Assembly: GCA_030682375.1 (NCBI GenBank)
Contig: JAUXOL010000004.1
Location: 62,001-126,000, forward strand
DNA: 64,000 nt
Direction of reading: 5' to 3'
Origin: Gallionella sp.
GTDB taxonomy: Bacteria > Pseudomonadota > Gammaproteobacteria > Burkholderiales > Gallionellaceae
The translations under genes and the position numbers were made by a program. Positions within the stretch are counted from its first letter, which is position 1; each line of letters opens with the position of its first letter. The notes beneath the pieces were generated by a model that saw only the letters and a program-made list of their open reading frames with translations, was not told the origin of the DNA and ran no database searches. This document shows, piece by piece, positions 11,385 to 21,500 of this stretch.

Positions 11385-12383
11385 TCAAAATGTCCCCGCG
11401 ATATCCACAACGTAGCGTCCACGCGCCCTGCCCTGCAGCAGTCGCGGAAACACGTCCGGCAATTCGGCAAAAGGCACGCGATGTGCCACCTGCCCCAGTG
11501 CGGCCGGACGCAACTCTCCGGACAGGCGCCGCCATATCTCGCGGCGCAACGGCATCGCGGTCGCTGCGGAATCCACCCCCAGCAGCTTCACGCCGCGCAG
11601 GATGAACGGAAACACCGTGACATTCAGCTCGACTCCGCCCGCATTGCCGAAGCTGGCGATCGCTCCGTCCTGCTGCATGCTGCGCGTCAGCCAGGCCAGC
11701 GTGTCTCCGCCCACCGCATCCAGCGCACCGGCCCATTGCGCCTTCTCCAGCACGCGCCCGCTGTTCATATCGATCTCATGGCGCGTCAGGATCTCGCTCG
11801 CCCCCAGCGACTTCAAATGATCATGTTCGCTTTCCTTGCCGGTCAGCGCGACGACGCGGTAACCGAGTTGCGACAACATCTGCACAGCCAGGCTGCCGAC
11901 CCCACCGGTCGCACCGGTGACGATCACCCTGCCTTTTTCCGGAGACAATTCGTTCTGTTCCAGACGATGGATAGCCAGCGCCGCGGTGAATCCGGCCGTA
12001 CCCAGCGCCATCGCGTCGAACATCGACAAACCCTGCGGCAGCGGCACCACCCAGTCGGCGGACACCCGCACATACTCGGCATAACCGCCGTCGTGATCCA
12101 CCCCCATGCCGTAGCCGGTGACCAGCACCTCGTCGCCCGCATTGAAGCGCGCGTCGGACGAGCTCTCGACCACGCCCGCGACATCCACGCCGCCGACGCA
12201 GGGGAAGCGGCGGATAACCTTGCCCGCACCGGTGGCCGCGAGCGCATCCTTATAGTTCACGCTGGAATAATGCGAACGGATGACGACCTCGCCGACGTCG
12301 AGCTCGGCTAGGGACAACTCGACGAATCGACCTTGCGATCTGCCGTCCTGTTCAAAGATGCGGTAAGCGGAAAATTTCTTCAT
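11385..12383 (-). CDS. AcuI/YhdH-type acryloyl-CoA reductase (zinc-free MDR family)
   Basis: The protein of 332 residues begins MKKFSAYRIFEQDGRSQGRF. It has the medium-chain reductase fold: substrate domain with HYSSVNYKDALAATGAGKVI, then a Rossmann domain with VTGATGGVGSLAVQML. YhdH/AcuI proteins are NADPH-dependent enzymes reducing acryloyl-CoA. The ATG at 12383 is preferred because a further upstream start falls in a dispersed palindrome. The position after sucB, where lpd is often found, is unusual. The exact substrate is not certain; a general quinone reductase is the alternative. Confidence 0.82.
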   Translation of the reverse strand: MKKFSAYRIFEQDGRSQGRFVELSLAELDVGEVVIRSHYSSVNYKDALAATGAGKVIRRFPCVGGVDVAGVVESSSDARFNAGDEVLVTGYGMGVDHDGGYAEYVRVSADWVVPLPQGLSMFDAMALGTAGFTAALAIHRLEQNELSPEKGRVIVTGATGGVGSLAVQMLSQLGYRVVALTGKESEHDHLKSLGASEILTRHEIDMNSGRVLEKAQWAGALDAVGGDTLAWLTRSMQQDGAIASFGNAGGVELNVTVFPFILRGVKLLGVDSAATAMPLRREIWRRLSGELRPAALGQVAHRVPFAELPDVFPRLLQGRARGRYVVDIAGTF

Positions 12384-12393
12384 ATGAGTTTCC

Positions 12394-12482
12394 GTAGGTC
12401 GGGTTAACGTAGCGTAATCCGACTTTTTTGCGGCATTCATTGGGGAAATTTGTCGGGTTACGATCGCGCTAACCCGACCTGC
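12394..12482. repeat. Dispersed palindrome, GTAGGTCGGGTTA family
   Basis: The left arm GTAGGTCGGGTTAACG and right arm GCGCTAACCCGACCTGC are near-complementary, with a second CGGGTTACG motif in between. Related copies are at 23752-23805, 45055-45139 and 50771-50914. It fills the gap between sucB and the AcuI-like gene. Confidence 0.75.
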
Positions 12483-12488
12483 AAATCA

Positions 12489-13673
12489 TCACAAATCCAG
12501 CAGCACCCTGCCCGGATACTCCAGCGCTTCCTTGATGGTGCCGAGGAACTGCACCGCCTCGCGGCCGTCGATGATGCGGTGGTCGTAGGACAGCGCCAGA
12601 TAGTTCATCGGGCGTATCACCACCTGGCCGTTCTCGGCGACAGGCCTGTCCTTGGTCGCATGGATGCCGAGAATAGCGGCTTGCGGCGGGTTGATGATGG
12701 GCGTGGAGAGCATCGAGCCGAACACGCCTCCGTTGGAGATGGAGAAAGTGCCGCCGGAAAGTTCTTCCATGCTGAGCTTGCCGTCCTTAGCACGCGCGCC
12801 GAAATCCGCGATGCGCTTCTCGATGTCGGCGAACGACAGCTTGTCCGCGTCGCGAATGATGGGGACGACCAAGCCGCGCTCGCTGCCGATCGCCACGCCG
12901 ATATCGAAGTAACCGTGATAGATGATGTCGGTGCCGTCCACCGACGCGTTGACAATGGGGAACTTCTGCAGCGCCAGCACCGCCGCCCGGACGAAGAACG
13001 ACGAGAAGCCCAGCTTCACGCCATGCTTCTTCTCGAACGCGTCCTTGTACTTGTTGCGCAAGTCCATCACCGGTTGCATGTTCACCTCGTTGAAGGTGGT
13101 CAGGATCGCGGAATTCTGTTGCGATTGCAGCAGGCGCTCGGCGATGCGCTGGCGAATACGCGTCATCGGCACGCGCTGCTCGGGGCGGTTGCCGGAAGGC
13201 GCTACTACCGGCGCAACCGGCAGCAGGTCGGACGCAGCCCCGCTGCTGCGCAGCGACCCTTCCGCAGTCTGCACCGCGCTCAGCACGTCCTCCTTGGTCA
13301 CTAACCCATGCTTGCCGCTGCCCTGCAACTGGCTGGCATCCACGTCGTGCGCATGCGCCAGCTTGCGTGCGGAAGGCGTGGCCGCAACGGCCGCTTCGGA
13401 TACCTTCGTCACGGGTGCTGCGGCAACAACCGCCTCGGTGTCGATCTGTGCGATGACCTCCTCGCTGCCGACCTTCTCGCCGTCGCCCTTGACGATCTTC
13501 GTCAGCACGCCGCTCTTGATCGCAGGCAGTTCCAGCACCACCTTGTCGGTCTCGATGTCGATCATGTTCTCGCCTTCGACCACCGCCTCGCCGACCTTTT
13601 TGTGCCAGGTCAGCAGCGTCGCCTCGGTGACGGACTCGGAGAGTTGCGGGACTTTGACTTCAATTATGCTCAT
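12489..13673 (-). CDS. sucB: 2-oxoglutarate dehydrogenase E2, dihydrolipoamide succinyltransferase
   Basis: The 394-residue protein begins [20 protein letters not shown]. The N-terminal lipoyl domain has the lipoylated lysine in [12 protein letters not shown] (about residue 43). A peripheral subunit-binding domain follows around 105-140 ([20 protein letters not shown]), then the acyltransferase catalytic domain ending with the HxxxDG motif in [12 protein letters not shown]. It transfers succinyl groups to CoA within the 2-oxoglutarate dehydrogenase complex. Its start overlaps the end of sucA by 14 bp. No E3 (lpd) gene follows in this window. Confidence 0.96.
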   Translation of the reverse strand: MSIIEVKVPQLSESVTEATLLTWHKKVGEAVVEGENMIDIETDKVVLELPAIKSGVLTKIVKGDGEKVGSEEVIAQIDTEAVVAAAPVTKVSEAAVAATPSARKLAHAHDVDASQLQGSGKHGLVTKEDVLSAVQTAEGSLRSSGAASDLLPVAPVVAPSGNRPEQRVPMTRIRQRIAERLLQSQQNSAILTTFNEVNMQPVMDLRNKYKDAFEKKHGVKLGFSSFFVRAAVLALQKFPIVNASVDGTDIIYHGYFDIGVAIGSERGLVVPIIRDADKLSFADIEKRIADFGARAKDGKLSMEELSGGTFSISNGGVFGSMLSTPIINPPQAAILGIHATKDRPVAENGQVVIRPMNYLALSYDHRIIDGREAVQFLGTIKEALEYPGRVLLDL

Positions 13674-16530
13674 GACGATGTGCTCCTGGATTGTTCTTCA
13701 CGTCTAGGTCCGGACGGAACGCGGCATCGATCACCGCCTTCTGCTGTTCGTTGTGTACCGCAAGATAGCCCGCCGCCGGCGAGGCGGAAGAAGGCCGCAG
13801 CGCATAACCCAGCCTCATGCCGGGCCGCAGGTGGCGCAACAGATAATGCTGGATGCGATGCCACGCGCCCTGATTGCCGGGCTCTTCCTGGCACCACACC
13901 ACTTCGGCGGCATTCGGATAGGCGGCGATCTGCGCGGCGAAGTCGTCGTGCGGAAAGGGATAGAGTTGTTCGATGCGTATAACGGCCATATCGTCGATAC
14001 CGCGTTCGCGCCGCGCCTTCAGCAGGTCGTAATACACCTTGCCGCTACAGGCGACGATGCGGCGTACCTTGCCGGCATCCTGCGCATCGATTTCGCCGAT
14101 CACCGGCTTGAATCCGCCCTGTGCCAGATCGTCCAGCGGCGACGCCGCATCCTTGCTGCGCAACAGGCTCTTCGGCGTGAACACGATCAGCGGCTTCCTG
14201 ATCGGGCGCAACATCTGGCGGCGCAGCAAGTGGAATATCTGCGCGGCATTGGAAGGGACGCACACCTGAATGTTGTAGTCCGCACACAGCTGCAGATAGC
14301 GCTCGATGCGCCCGGACGAATGCTCCGGCCCCTGGCCTTCATAGCCGTGCGGCAGCAGCATCGTCAGTCCGCACAACCGCCCCCACTTGGCTTCTCCGGA
14401 GGTGATGAACTGGTCGATCACCACCTGCGCACCGTTGGCGAAATCGCCGAACTGCGCCTCCCAGACCGTCATCGTCTCCGGCTCGGCGGTCGCGTAGCCG
14501 TACTCGAACCCCAGCACCGCTTCTTCCGACAGGATGGAGTTGATCACCACGAAGTCGGACTGCCCTGCCGCCAGGTTCTGCAACGGAACATGGTAGCCCT
14601 TGTCCCACTGGGTGCGATTCTGGTCGTGCCAGACCGCATGACGGTGGAAGAACGTGCCGCGTTCGCAATCCTCGCCGGACAGCCGCACCGGATAACCTTC
14701 CGTCAGCAGTGTCGCATAGGCCAGGTTCTCCGCCATGCCCCAGTCCAGCGGCAGCTCGCCGTTGCCCATCGCGACGCGGTCGGCGACGATCTTCTCGACG
14801 CGGGAATGCAACACGAAATTCTCGGGCACATCGGTCAGGCGTTTGGCCAATCGCTGCAGACGTTCGCGCGGCACCGCAGTGTCCATCCCCATATTCCACG
14901 GCAGGTCTCGCTTGAACCGCTCCCAGCTCACGCCATGCTCGCGCTTGACCCCGGTCAGCGCGGACTGCAACGGGTCCCGTCCTTCGTCCATCGCGCGGCG
15001 ATAATCGGCGGCCATCGCATCCGGCTCGTCCGCGGCCAGCACCCCCTGTTCCACCAGCCGCCGCGCATACAGCGCGCGCGTGCCCGGATGCTTGTTGATA
15101 TAGCGGTACATGAACGGCTGGGTGACCAGTGGCTCGTCCTGCTCGTTGTGTCCGAGCTTGCGGAAGCACACCATGTCGATCACCACGTCCTTGCCGAACT
15201 GCTGGCGGAAGTCGAACGCCAGTTCGGTGACCATCAGCACCGCCTCCGGGTCGTCCGCGTTGACGTGGAAGATAGGCGCCTCGACCATCTTCGCGACGTC
15301 GGTACAATAAAGCGAGGAGCGCGTATCGCGCGCGTCCGAAGTGGTAAAGCCGATCTGGTTGTTGATGACGATGTGCACCGTGCCGCCGGTACGATAGCCG
15401 CGCGTCTGCGACAGATTGAAGGTCTCCTGGTTCACGCCTTGGCCGGCGAAGGCGGCATCGCCGTGCAGCAGCACCGGCAGCACCTCTTTGCCCTGATGGT
15501 CGCCGCGCCTATGCTGGCGCGCGCGCACCGAGCCCTCCACCACCGGGTTGACGATCTCCAGATGCGAGGGATTGAACGCCAGCGTGACATGCATAGAGCC
15601 GCCCGGCATGCTGATGTCGGAAGAGAATCCCTGATGGTATTTCACGTCGCCGGAAGTCAGATGCTCGTGATGTATGCCCTCGAACTCGGCGAACAGATTC
15701 TTCGGCAGCTTGCCCAAGGTATTGACCAGCACGTTCAGCCGCCCGCGGTGCGCCATGCCGATGACTGTTTCCTTGACGCCCTGCCCGCTGGCTCGCTGCA
15801 GCAAGTGGTGCAGCAGCGGGATCAACGTCTCGCCGCCCTCCAGCGAGAAGCGTTTCTGCCCGACATACTTGGTGTGCAGATAACGCTCCAGCCCTTCCGC
15901 TGCGGTCAACCGTTCCAGGATGCGCTTCTTCGCTTCAGGCGAATAGCTGGGCTGGCCGCTCTCGCCTTCGAGGCGCGCCTGTATCCAGCGTTTCTGGGCG
16001 ATGTCGCTGATATACATGTACTCCGCGCCGACGCTGTCGCAATAGACGCGGCGCAGGCGCTGCAGTACCTCGGCCAGCGTCATCCTCGCCCCGCCCACCA
16101 GCGAACCGGTGTTGAACGTGGTGTGCATGTCGGCCTCGCCGAGATCGTAATAGGCCGGATTCAATTCGGCGATCTGCGGCTTGGTGTGGCGGCTCAACGG
16201 ATCCAGATTGGCGACGCGCACGCCGAGAAAACGGTACGCATTGATCAGCTGCAGCACCGCGGCCTGTTTTCGCGCCTCGTCGGCATAAGGTACGGATTGC
16301 GCGCCGCCGACCGGCAACGCCGCGAAGCTGCGCTGGATCGCGCTATGCGCGACATCCTGCGTCCTGCCGGTGGCCGCCAGTCTCTCGAAATATTCGCGCC
16401 ACTCGGCCGGCACGCTGGAAGGGCTGCGCAGGAAATCTTCGTACAACCCTTCGATAAACACGTTGTTGCCGCCGAACAGCAGCGAAGTCTCCTGCATGCT
16501 GCGCAGATAGTTCTTGTCCGGGGCAGTCAT
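13660..16530 (-). CDS. sucA: 2-oxoglutarate dehydrogenase E1
   Basis: The 956-residue thiamine-diphosphate enzyme starts [20 protein letters not shown]. Key contexts are the active-site [14 protein letters not shown], the TPP-binding region GDAAFAGQG with later NNQIGFTTS, and the C-terminal transketolase-like part ([29 protein letters not shown]). It decarboxylates 2-oxoglutarate and passes the succinyl group to SucB. The length is normal. It lies 10 bp after gltA, so gltA-sucA-sucB are surely co-transcribed. Confidence 0.97.
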   Translation of the reverse strand: MTAPDKNYLRSMQETSLLFGGNNVFIEGLYEDFLRSPSSVPAEWREYFERLAATGRTQDVAHSAIQRSFAALPVGGAQSVPYADEARKQAAVLQLINAYRFLGVRVANLDPLSRHTKPQIAELNPAYYDLGEADMHTTFNTGSLVGGARMTLAEVLQRLRRVYCDSVGAEYMYISDIAQKRWIQARLEGESGQPSYSPEAKKRILERLTAAEGLERYLHTKYVGQKRFSLEGGETLIPLLHHLLQRASGQGVKETVIGMAHRGRLNVLVNTLGKLPKNLFAEFEGIHHEHLTSGDVKYHQGFSSDISMPGGSMHVTLAFNPSHLEIVNPVVEGSVRARQHRRGDHQGKEVLPVLLHGDAAFAGQGVNQETFNLSQTRGYRTGGTVHIVINNQIGFTTSDARDTRSSLYCTDVAKMVEAPIFHVNADDPEAVLMVTELAFDFRQQFGKDVVIDMVCFRKLGHNEQDEPLVTQPFMYRYINKHPGTRALYARRLVEQGVLAADEPDAMAADYRRAMDEGRDPLQSALTGVKREHGVSWERFKRDLPWNMGMDTAVPRERLQRLAKRLTDVPENFVLHSRVEKIVADRVAMGNGELPLDWGMAENLAYATLLTEGYPVRLSGEDCERGTFFHRHAVWHDQNRTQWDKGYHVPLQNLAAGQSDFVVINSILSEEAVLGFEYGYATAEPETMTVWEAQFGDFANGAQVVIDQFITSGEAKWGRLCGLTMLLPHGYEGQGPEHSSGRIERYLQLCADYNIQVCVPSNAAQIFHLLRRQMLRPIRKPLIVFTPKSLLRSKDAASPLDDLAQGGFKPVIGEIDAQDAGKVRRIVACSGKVYYDLLKARRERGIDDMAVIRIEQLYPFPHDDFAAQIAAYPNAAEVVWCQEEPGNQGAWHRIQHYLLRHLRPGMRLGYALRPSSASPAAGYLAVHNEQQKAVIDAAFRPDLDVKNNPGAHRHEHN

Positions 16531-16540
16531 GATGTCGTCG

Positions 16541-17830
16541 CTATCCGCGCTGGGCTATGGGCTGGTAATCACGCTTGGCGGCGCCCCGGTAAAGCTGGCG
16601 CGGACGTCCGATCTTCTGTTCGACATCGCCTATCATCTCGTTCCATTGCGACACCCAACCTATGGTGCGCGCCAGCGCGAAGATCACCGTGAACATGTTG
16701 GTCGGGATGCCGATCGCGCGCAGCACGATGCCGGAATAGAAGTCCACGTTCGGATACAGCTTGCGCTCGATGAAATACGGATCGCTCAAGGCCACGCGCT
16801 CCAGCTCCATCGCCAGCTCGAACAACTGGTTGTTCTCCAGCTTCAGCTCTCTGAGCACCTCGTGGCAGGTCTGGCGCATCACATTGGCGCGCGGGTCCAT
16901 GTTCTTGTAGACGCGGTGACCGAAGCCCATCAGCTTGTACTTCTTGTCCTTCACGCCCTGCACGTAATCCTTCACGCGCGACACGTCGCCGATCTCTTCC
17001 AGCATCTTCAGCGCCGCCTCGTTCGCGCCGCCGTGCGCCGGGCCCCACAGCGCGGCGATGCCAGAGGCGATGCAGGCGAACGGGTTCGCACCGCTCGAAC
17101 CGGCCAGACGCACGGTCGATGTCGAGGCGTTCTGCTCATGGTCGGCGTGCAAGATGAAGATGCGTTCCAGCGCCCGCACCAGCACCGGGTTCGGCACATA
17201 GTCCTCGGCGGGCGTGCCGAACATCATGTACATGAAGTTCTCCACAAAGCTGAACTTGTTCTTCGGATACATGAACGGCTCGCCGACATTGTACTTGTGG
17301 GTCATCGCGGCGATGGTCGGCACCTTGGCCAACAGCCGGTGCGCCGATATCTTGCGGTGCTGCGGGTTATTGATGTCCAGCGAATCGTGATAGAACGCCG
17401 ACAGTGCGCCGACCACGCCGACCATCACCGCCATCGGATGCGCATCGCGGCGGAAGCCGTTGAAGAAACGCGCCAACTGGTCGTGCACCATCGTGTGATG
17501 GGTGATCAGGCCGCTGAATTCGGCTTTCTGTGCGGCAGTCGGCAGCTCGCCGTTCAACAGCAGATAGCACACCTCCAGAAAGTCGGATTTCTCGGCCAGT
17601 TGCTCGATAGGATAGCCGCGGTAATACAACAGGCCTTCATCGCCGTCGATGAAAGTGATCGCGGAAGTGCAGCTGGCAGTGGCGAAGAACGCCGGATCAT
17701 AGGTGAACACGCCGAGCTTGTTCAGACTGCGCATGTCGACCACATCGGGCCCCAGCGTGCCGGACAGTATCGGCAGCTCGATGCTGCGCCCGTCGTCCAG
17801 AGTCAGTGTTGCCAATCTTTGCTTCTCCAT
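16541..17830 (-). CDS. gltA: Citrate synthase (type II, hexameric)
   Basis: The 429-residue protein has catalytic histidines in [10 protein letters not shown] and [14 protein letters not shown] and the aspartate in PNVDFYSG. It condenses oxaloacetate with acetyl-CoA. The length and N-terminal extension ([19 protein letters not shown]) fit the NADH-sensitive type II enzymes of Gram-negative bacteria; allosteric behaviour is inferred from the family. It lies 26 bp after sdhE in the TCA block. Confidence 0.97.
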   Translation of the reverse strand: MEKQRLATLTLDDGRSIELPILSGTLGPDVVDMRSLNKLGVFTYDPAFFATASCTSAITFIDGDEGLLYYRGYPIEQLAEKSDFLEVCYLLLNGELPTAAQKAEFSGLITHHTMVHDQLARFFNGFRRDAHPMAVMVGVVGALSAFYHDSLDINNPQHRKISAHRLLAKVPTIAAMTHKYNVGEPFMYPKNKFSFVENFMYMMFGTPAEDYVPNPVLVRALERIFILHADHEQNASTSTVRLAGSSGANPFACIASGIAALWGPAHGGANEAALKMLEEIGDVSRVKDYVQGVKDKKYKLMGFGHRVYKNMDPRANVMRQTCHEVLRELKLENNQLFELAMELERVALSDPYFIERKLYPNVDFYSGIVLRAIGIPTNMFTVIFALARTIGWVSQWNEMIGDVEQKIGRPRQLYRGAAKRDYQPIAQRG

Positions 17831-17856
17831 CCCATGCTCCCCGTATTTTTAGGCGG

Positions 17857-18105
17857 TCAGACCGCCCTTATCTTTTCCAGCAATGCCAGCTGCTCGTCCG
17901 GCATCGCCTCCTGAGCCTCTCGCTCCGCTCTCCCCGCAATCATATCCCAGAGTGGGTTGTCGGGCATATCCAGCAATGCTTCGAATGCCTCCCGCTCATC
18001 CTCGTCCAGCGTCGCGTAATGCCGCTCGACAAAGCGGCCCAGCACGATATCCAGCTCCAGCAACCCGCGCCGGCAGCGCCAGCGCACCCTCTCGATATTC
18101 TTCAT
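17857..18105 (-). CDS. sdhE: FAD assembly factor SdhE
   Basis: An 82-residue protein begins MKNIERVRWRCRRGLLELDI. The RGxxExD pattern (RRGLLELD) is the signature of SdhE/YgfY, the factor that promotes covalent FAD attachment to SdhA. The ATG at 18105 overlaps the sdhB stop as ATGA, indicating translational coupling. A longer in-frame reading across sdhB is only an out-of-frame shadow. Confidence 0.92.
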   Translation of the reverse strand: MKNIERVRWRCRRGLLELDIVLGRFVERHYATLDEDEREAFEALLDMPDNPLWDMIAGRAEREAQEAMPDEQLALLEKIRAV

Positions 18106-18797
18106 ACCATGCGCTTGATCATCATGTCCTTGATGCTGCCTATCGCCTCGGTCGGGTTCAGCTCCTTCGGGCAAACATCGACGCAGTTCATGATGGTGTG
18201 GCAGCGGAACAGCCGGTATGGGTCTTCGAGATCGTCCAACCGCTCGGCGGTCGCCTGGTCGCGGCTGTCGGCGAGGAAGCGGTAGGCCTGCAGCAATCCG
18301 GCCGGGCCGACGAACTTGTCCGGGTTCCACCAGAACGACGGGCAGGCGGTCGAACAGCAGCCGCACAGGATGCATTCGTACAGACCGTTCAAATGCGCGC
18401 GCTGCGCGGGCGACTGCAACCGCTCGGTCTCCGGCGGCGGATCGTTGTTGATCAGATAAGGCTTGATCGAACGATACTGATTGAAGAATTGTGTCATATC
18501 GACGATCAGGTCGCGCATCACCGGCAGGCCCGGTAGCGGGCGCAACTCCACCGGTTCCTTCAGCCCGGCCAGCGGTGTGATGCAAGCCAGCCCGTTGCGA
18601 CCGTTGATATTCATCGCATCCGAACCGCACACGCCTTCGCGGCAGGACTTGCGCAGCCCCAGACTGTCGTCCTGCTCCTTCAGCAACATCAAGGCGTCCA
18701 GCAACATCTTGCCGGCCGGCTCGGACTGCAGCTCGTAGTCCTGCATGTACGGCGCGGCATCGGTCTCGGGGTTGTAGCGATAGATTTTAAATTTCAT
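18102..18797 (-). CDS. sdhB: Succinate dehydrogenase iron-sulfur subunit
   Basis: The 231-residue protein carries the [2Fe-2S] ligands in SCREGVCGSDAMNINGRNGL (plus the following ACI), the [4Fe-4S] and [3Fe-4S] ligands in CILCGCCSTACP and CHTIMNCVDVCPKELNP. It passes electrons from SdhA to the membrane quinone site. All ligand cysteines are present. A dispersed hairpin repeat separates it from sdhA. Confidence 0.97.
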   Translation of the reverse strand: MKFKIYRYNPETDAAPYMQDYELQSEPAGKMLLDALMLLKEQDDSLGLRKSCREGVCGSDAMNINGRNGLACITPLAGLKEPVELRPLPGLPVMRDLIVDMTQFFNQYRSIKPYLINNDPPPETERLQSPAQRAHLNGLYECILCGCCSTACPSFWWNPDKFVGPAGLLQAYRFLADSRDQATAERLDDLEDPYRLFRCHTIMNCVDVCPKELNPTEAIGSIKDMMIKRMV

Positions 18798-18807
18798 GTT
18801 TTTTCCT

Positions 18808-18880
18808 AGCTTGTAGCCGGTGGCTGGTAGCTTGTAGCAAAACCGGGGTGGCTACCCGCTACAGGCTACTGGCTACCCGC
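18808..18880. repeat. Dispersed hairpin repeat (GTAGC/GCTAC type), sdhA-sdhB gap
   Basis: Several GTAGC-like units (AGCTTGTAGCCGG, CTGGTAGCTTGTAGC) face complementary GCTACCCGCTACAGG and GGCTACCCGCT. It fills the gap between sdhA and sdhB and abuts the sdhA stop. A relative lies at 29750-29824. Confidence 0.65.
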
Positions 18881-20644
18881 TCAATAAACACGCGGTTTCA
18901 GCGGGAACGATTCCACGGTCAGCGGTTTCAGGCGCACCGGCTTGTAGTCCAGCCGGTTGCCTTCGCGGAAATACAGGCTGTGCTTCAGCCAGTTCACGTC
19001 GTCGCGGTTCGGGTAGTCGTCGCGCGCATGCGCGCCGCGACTCTCGGTGCGAGCCGCGGCGGCGACCATCGTTGCCTGTGCGACCTCGATCAGGTTGTCC
19101 AGCTCCAACGCCTCGATGCGCGCGGTGTTGAACACCCGGCTCTTGTCTGTGATCCCGGTCTGCCCGACACGTTCGGCGATCTGTTTGATCTGTTCCACGC
19201 CCTCCGCCAGCAAATCGGGGAAGCGGAACACACCGCAGTGCTTCTGCATGGTCTTGCGCATCGCGTCGCCCACCTCGGCGACGCGCTCGCCGTTCTTCTG
19301 GTTCTCCAGCCGATCCAGCCTTGCCAGCGGACGCTCGGCGGCATCGACGGGCAGCGGCTTGGGATGCGGGTGATGCTGCAGGTCTTCGACGATCTGCCGG
19401 GCGGCGGCGCGGCCGAACACCAGCAGGTCGAGCAACGAGTTGCAGCCCAGCCGGTTCGCGCCGTGCACCGAGACGCAGGCGCATTCGCCGACCGCATACA
19501 AACCGTTCACCACCTCGTCCGGCCCGGTCTTGTAGGGTGCGACGACCTGCCCGTGATAATTGGTCGGGATGCCGCCCATCATGTAATGCGCGGTCGGCAC
19601 GATGGGAATCGGTGCCTTGGCCGGATCGACCTGCGCGAACTTCAGCGCGATCTCGCGTATGCCCGGCAGGCGCTGTTTGATCACGTCGTCGCCGAGGTGG
19701 TCCAGCTTCAGCAGGATATGATCGCCATGCGGGCCGCAGCCGCGCCCCTCGTTGATCTCCACGGTGATCGCGCGCGACACCACATCTCGGCTGGCCAGGT
19801 CCTTCGCGGTCGGTGCGTATTTCGGCATGAAGCGTTCGCCGTTCTTGTTCAGCAGGTAGCCGCCCTCGCCGCGCACGCCCTCGGAGATCAGCACGCCCGC
19901 GCCGTACACGCCGGTCGGATGGAACTGGAAGAACTCCATGTCCTCCAGCGGGATGCCGGCGCGCGCCGCCATGCCGAGGCCGTCGCCGGTGTTGATGTAG
20001 GCGTTGGTGCTGGAGGCGAAGATGCGCCCCGCGCCGCCGGTCGCCAGCAGGGTCGCGCGTGCCTGGAAGATCATCGTCTCGCCGGTCTCGATCTCCAGCG
20101 CGGTCACGCCGAGCACGTCGCCCTCCTCGTCGCGGATCAGGTCCAGCGCCATCCACTCGATGAAGAAATGCGTGTTGGCCTTGACGTTCTGCTGGTACAG
20201 CGTGTGCAGCAGCGCATGGCCCGTGCGGTCGGCGGCGGCGCAGGCGCGATCCACAGGCGTCTTGCCGTAGTCCTGCATGTGGCCGCCGAACGGGCGCTGG
20301 TAGATCTTGCCGGAATCCAGCCGATCGAACGGCATGCCGAAATGCTCCAGTTCGTACACCACCTCGGGGGCCGCGCGGCACATGTATTCGATCGCGTCCT
20401 GGTCGCCGAGGTAGTCGGAGCCCTTGACCGTGTCGTACATATGCCAGTGCCAGTTGTCTTCCTTGACGTTGCCCAGCGACGCGGCGATGCCGCCCTGTGC
20501 CGCGACGGTGTGCGAACGCGTAGGGAACACCTTGGACAGCACCGCGACCTTCAGCCCGGCCTGCGCCAGATGCAGCGCCGCGCGCATGCCGGAACCGCCG
20601 GCGCCGACCACGACCACATCAAACGTACGTTTAGCTATTCCCAT
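18881..20644 (-). CDS. sdhA: Succinate dehydrogenase flavoprotein subunit
   Basis: The 587-residue protein has the FAD dinucleotide fold [20 protein letters not shown] near residue 11 and the covalent flavin histidine in [11 protein letters not shown]. Substrate-site regions are [15 protein letters not shown] and the arginine in [18 protein letters not shown]. It oxidises succinate to fumarate. The length is typical. The gene is separated from sdhD by a long perfect palindrome (20656-20715). Confidence 0.97.
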   Translation of the reverse strand: MGIAKRTFDVVVVGAGGSGMRAALHLAQAGLKVAVLSKVFPTRSHTVAAQGGIAASLGNVKEDNWHWHMYDTVKGSDYLGDQDAIEYMCRAAPEVVYELEHFGMPFDRLDSGKIYQRPFGGHMQDYGKTPVDRACAAADRTGHALLHTLYQQNVKANTHFFIEWMALDLIRDEEGDVLGVTALEIETGETMIFQARATLLATGGAGRIFASSTNAYINTGDGLGMAARAGIPLEDMEFFQFHPTGVYGAGVLISEGVRGEGGYLLNKNGERFMPKYAPTAKDLASRDVVSRAITVEINEGRGCGPHGDHILLKLDHLGDDVIKQRLPGIREIALKFAQVDPAKAPIPIVPTAHYMMGGIPTNYHGQVVAPYKTGPDEVVNGLYAVGECACVSVHGANRLGCNSLLDLLVFGRAAARQIVEDLQHHPHPKPLPVDAAERPLARLDRLENQKNGERVAEVGDAMRKTMQKHCGVFRFPDLLAEGVEQIKQIAERVGQTGITDKSRVFNTARIEALELDNLIEVAQATMVAAAARTESRGAHARDDYPNRDDVNWLKHSLYFREGNRLDYKPVRLKPLTVESFPLKPRVY

Positions 20645-20655
20645 TAATAGTCTCC

Positions 20656-20715
20656 ATGTAGGAGCGGGCCCTGCCCGCGATTATTTTCATTCGCGGGCAG
20701 GGCCCGCTCCTACAT
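20656..20715. repeat. Perfect 25-bp-arm palindrome between sdhD and sdhA
   Basis: Arms at 20656-20680 and 20691-20715 (ATGTAGGAGCGGGCCCTGCC and onwards) are exact reverse complements around a 10-nt loop TTATTTTCAT. The first base of the sdhD stop triplet lies at the element's edge. Transcribed, it would form a very stable hairpin inside the sdh mRNA and could limit or stabilise part of the transcript. Confidence 0.9.
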
Positions 20716-21062
20716 CACATACCCCAAAGTATCTGTACCGACCAGATCGAATAAAAAGCCAGCGCGAGTATCACCAGCACATGAATCGCCAGCCGCACGC
20801 CGGCCGGTTTCACGTAATCCATCACCACATCGCGCACGCCTATCCACGCGTGCCAGAACAGGCCCAACAGGAACAGCAGCGTGCAGATGCGCATCCACTG
20901 GCTGGAGAACAGCCCGGTCCAGACGTCGTAGCCCACATAGGGCTGAAACAGCAGCCATCCGGCCAGCGCCGCGCTGTACACGGCCATCACCACCGCGGTG
21001 ACGCGCTGGATCAGCCAGTCGCGCAGACCGTAATGCGCCCCGACGACGACACGATTCACCAT
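20715..21062 (-). CDS. sdhD: Succinate dehydrogenase membrane anchor SdhD
   Basis: The 115-residue protein has three membrane helices. The first (RVTAVVMAVYSAALAGWLLF) follows the conserved RLIQR-like motif LIQRVTA. The heme/quinone histidine is likely in FWHAWIGVRDVVMDYVKP. It anchors SdhAB and helps form the ubiquinone site. Its start overlaps the end of sdhC by 7 bp. Confidence 0.92.
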   Translation of the reverse strand: MVNRVVVGAHYGLRDWLIQRVTAVVMAVYSAALAGWLLFQPYVGYDVWTGLFSSQWMRICTLLFLLGLFWHAWIGVRDVVMDYVKPAGVRLAIHVLVILALAFYSIWSVQILWGM

Positions 21063-21430
21063 AGCTTCGCTCCCAACAGAACGGTCAAAGCCAGACTCAC
21101 CGCCAGCACGATCTTGCTGCTAGCGCGCGCGCGCGCGAGGTTGCCGACATAGTGCAGATCGATCGCCAGATAGCGGAGTCCCGCACAGAAATGGTGGAGG
21201 AAGGCCCACAACAGACCCATCATCGCCAGCTTGGAGAGCGGATGCGCCAGCAGCTCCAGCAATCGGGTATGGGTCTCGATGGAAGTCAGGCTGTACTGCA
21301 ATGCCAGCAGCAACAAAGGAAGGGAGAGAAACAGCACTACACCGCTGACACGATGCAGGATGGAAACCAGTCCGGGCAACGGCAGCCTGATCTGATGCAA
21401 CGCTAGATGCCTGGGTCGTTTTTTGTTCAT
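21056..21430 (-). CDS. sdhC: Succinate dehydrogenase cytochrome b556 subunit SdhC
   Basis: The 124-residue protein carries the family signature RPLALHQ-like HLALHQIRLPLPGLVSILHR, with the quinone-site serine and heme-associated HRVSG. Three membrane helices follow, and HHFCAGLRYLAIDLH lies in the second half. It is the first gene of the sdhCDABE-gltA-sucAB block, so the operon promoter should lie in the 70-bp gap above 21430. Confidence 0.92.
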   Translation of the reverse strand: MNKKRPRHLALHQIRLPLPGLVSILHRVSGVVLFLSLPLLLLALQYSLTSIETHTRLLELLAHPLSKLAMMGLLWAFLHHFCAGLRYLAIDLHYVGNLARARASSKIVLAVSLALTVLLGAKLW

Positions 21431-21500
21431 CGCGACGAAACCTGTAATCGTGTGGGAATCTTATACTGAATGCGCCCGGCTGCGGCCTAAAAATGCCCGC

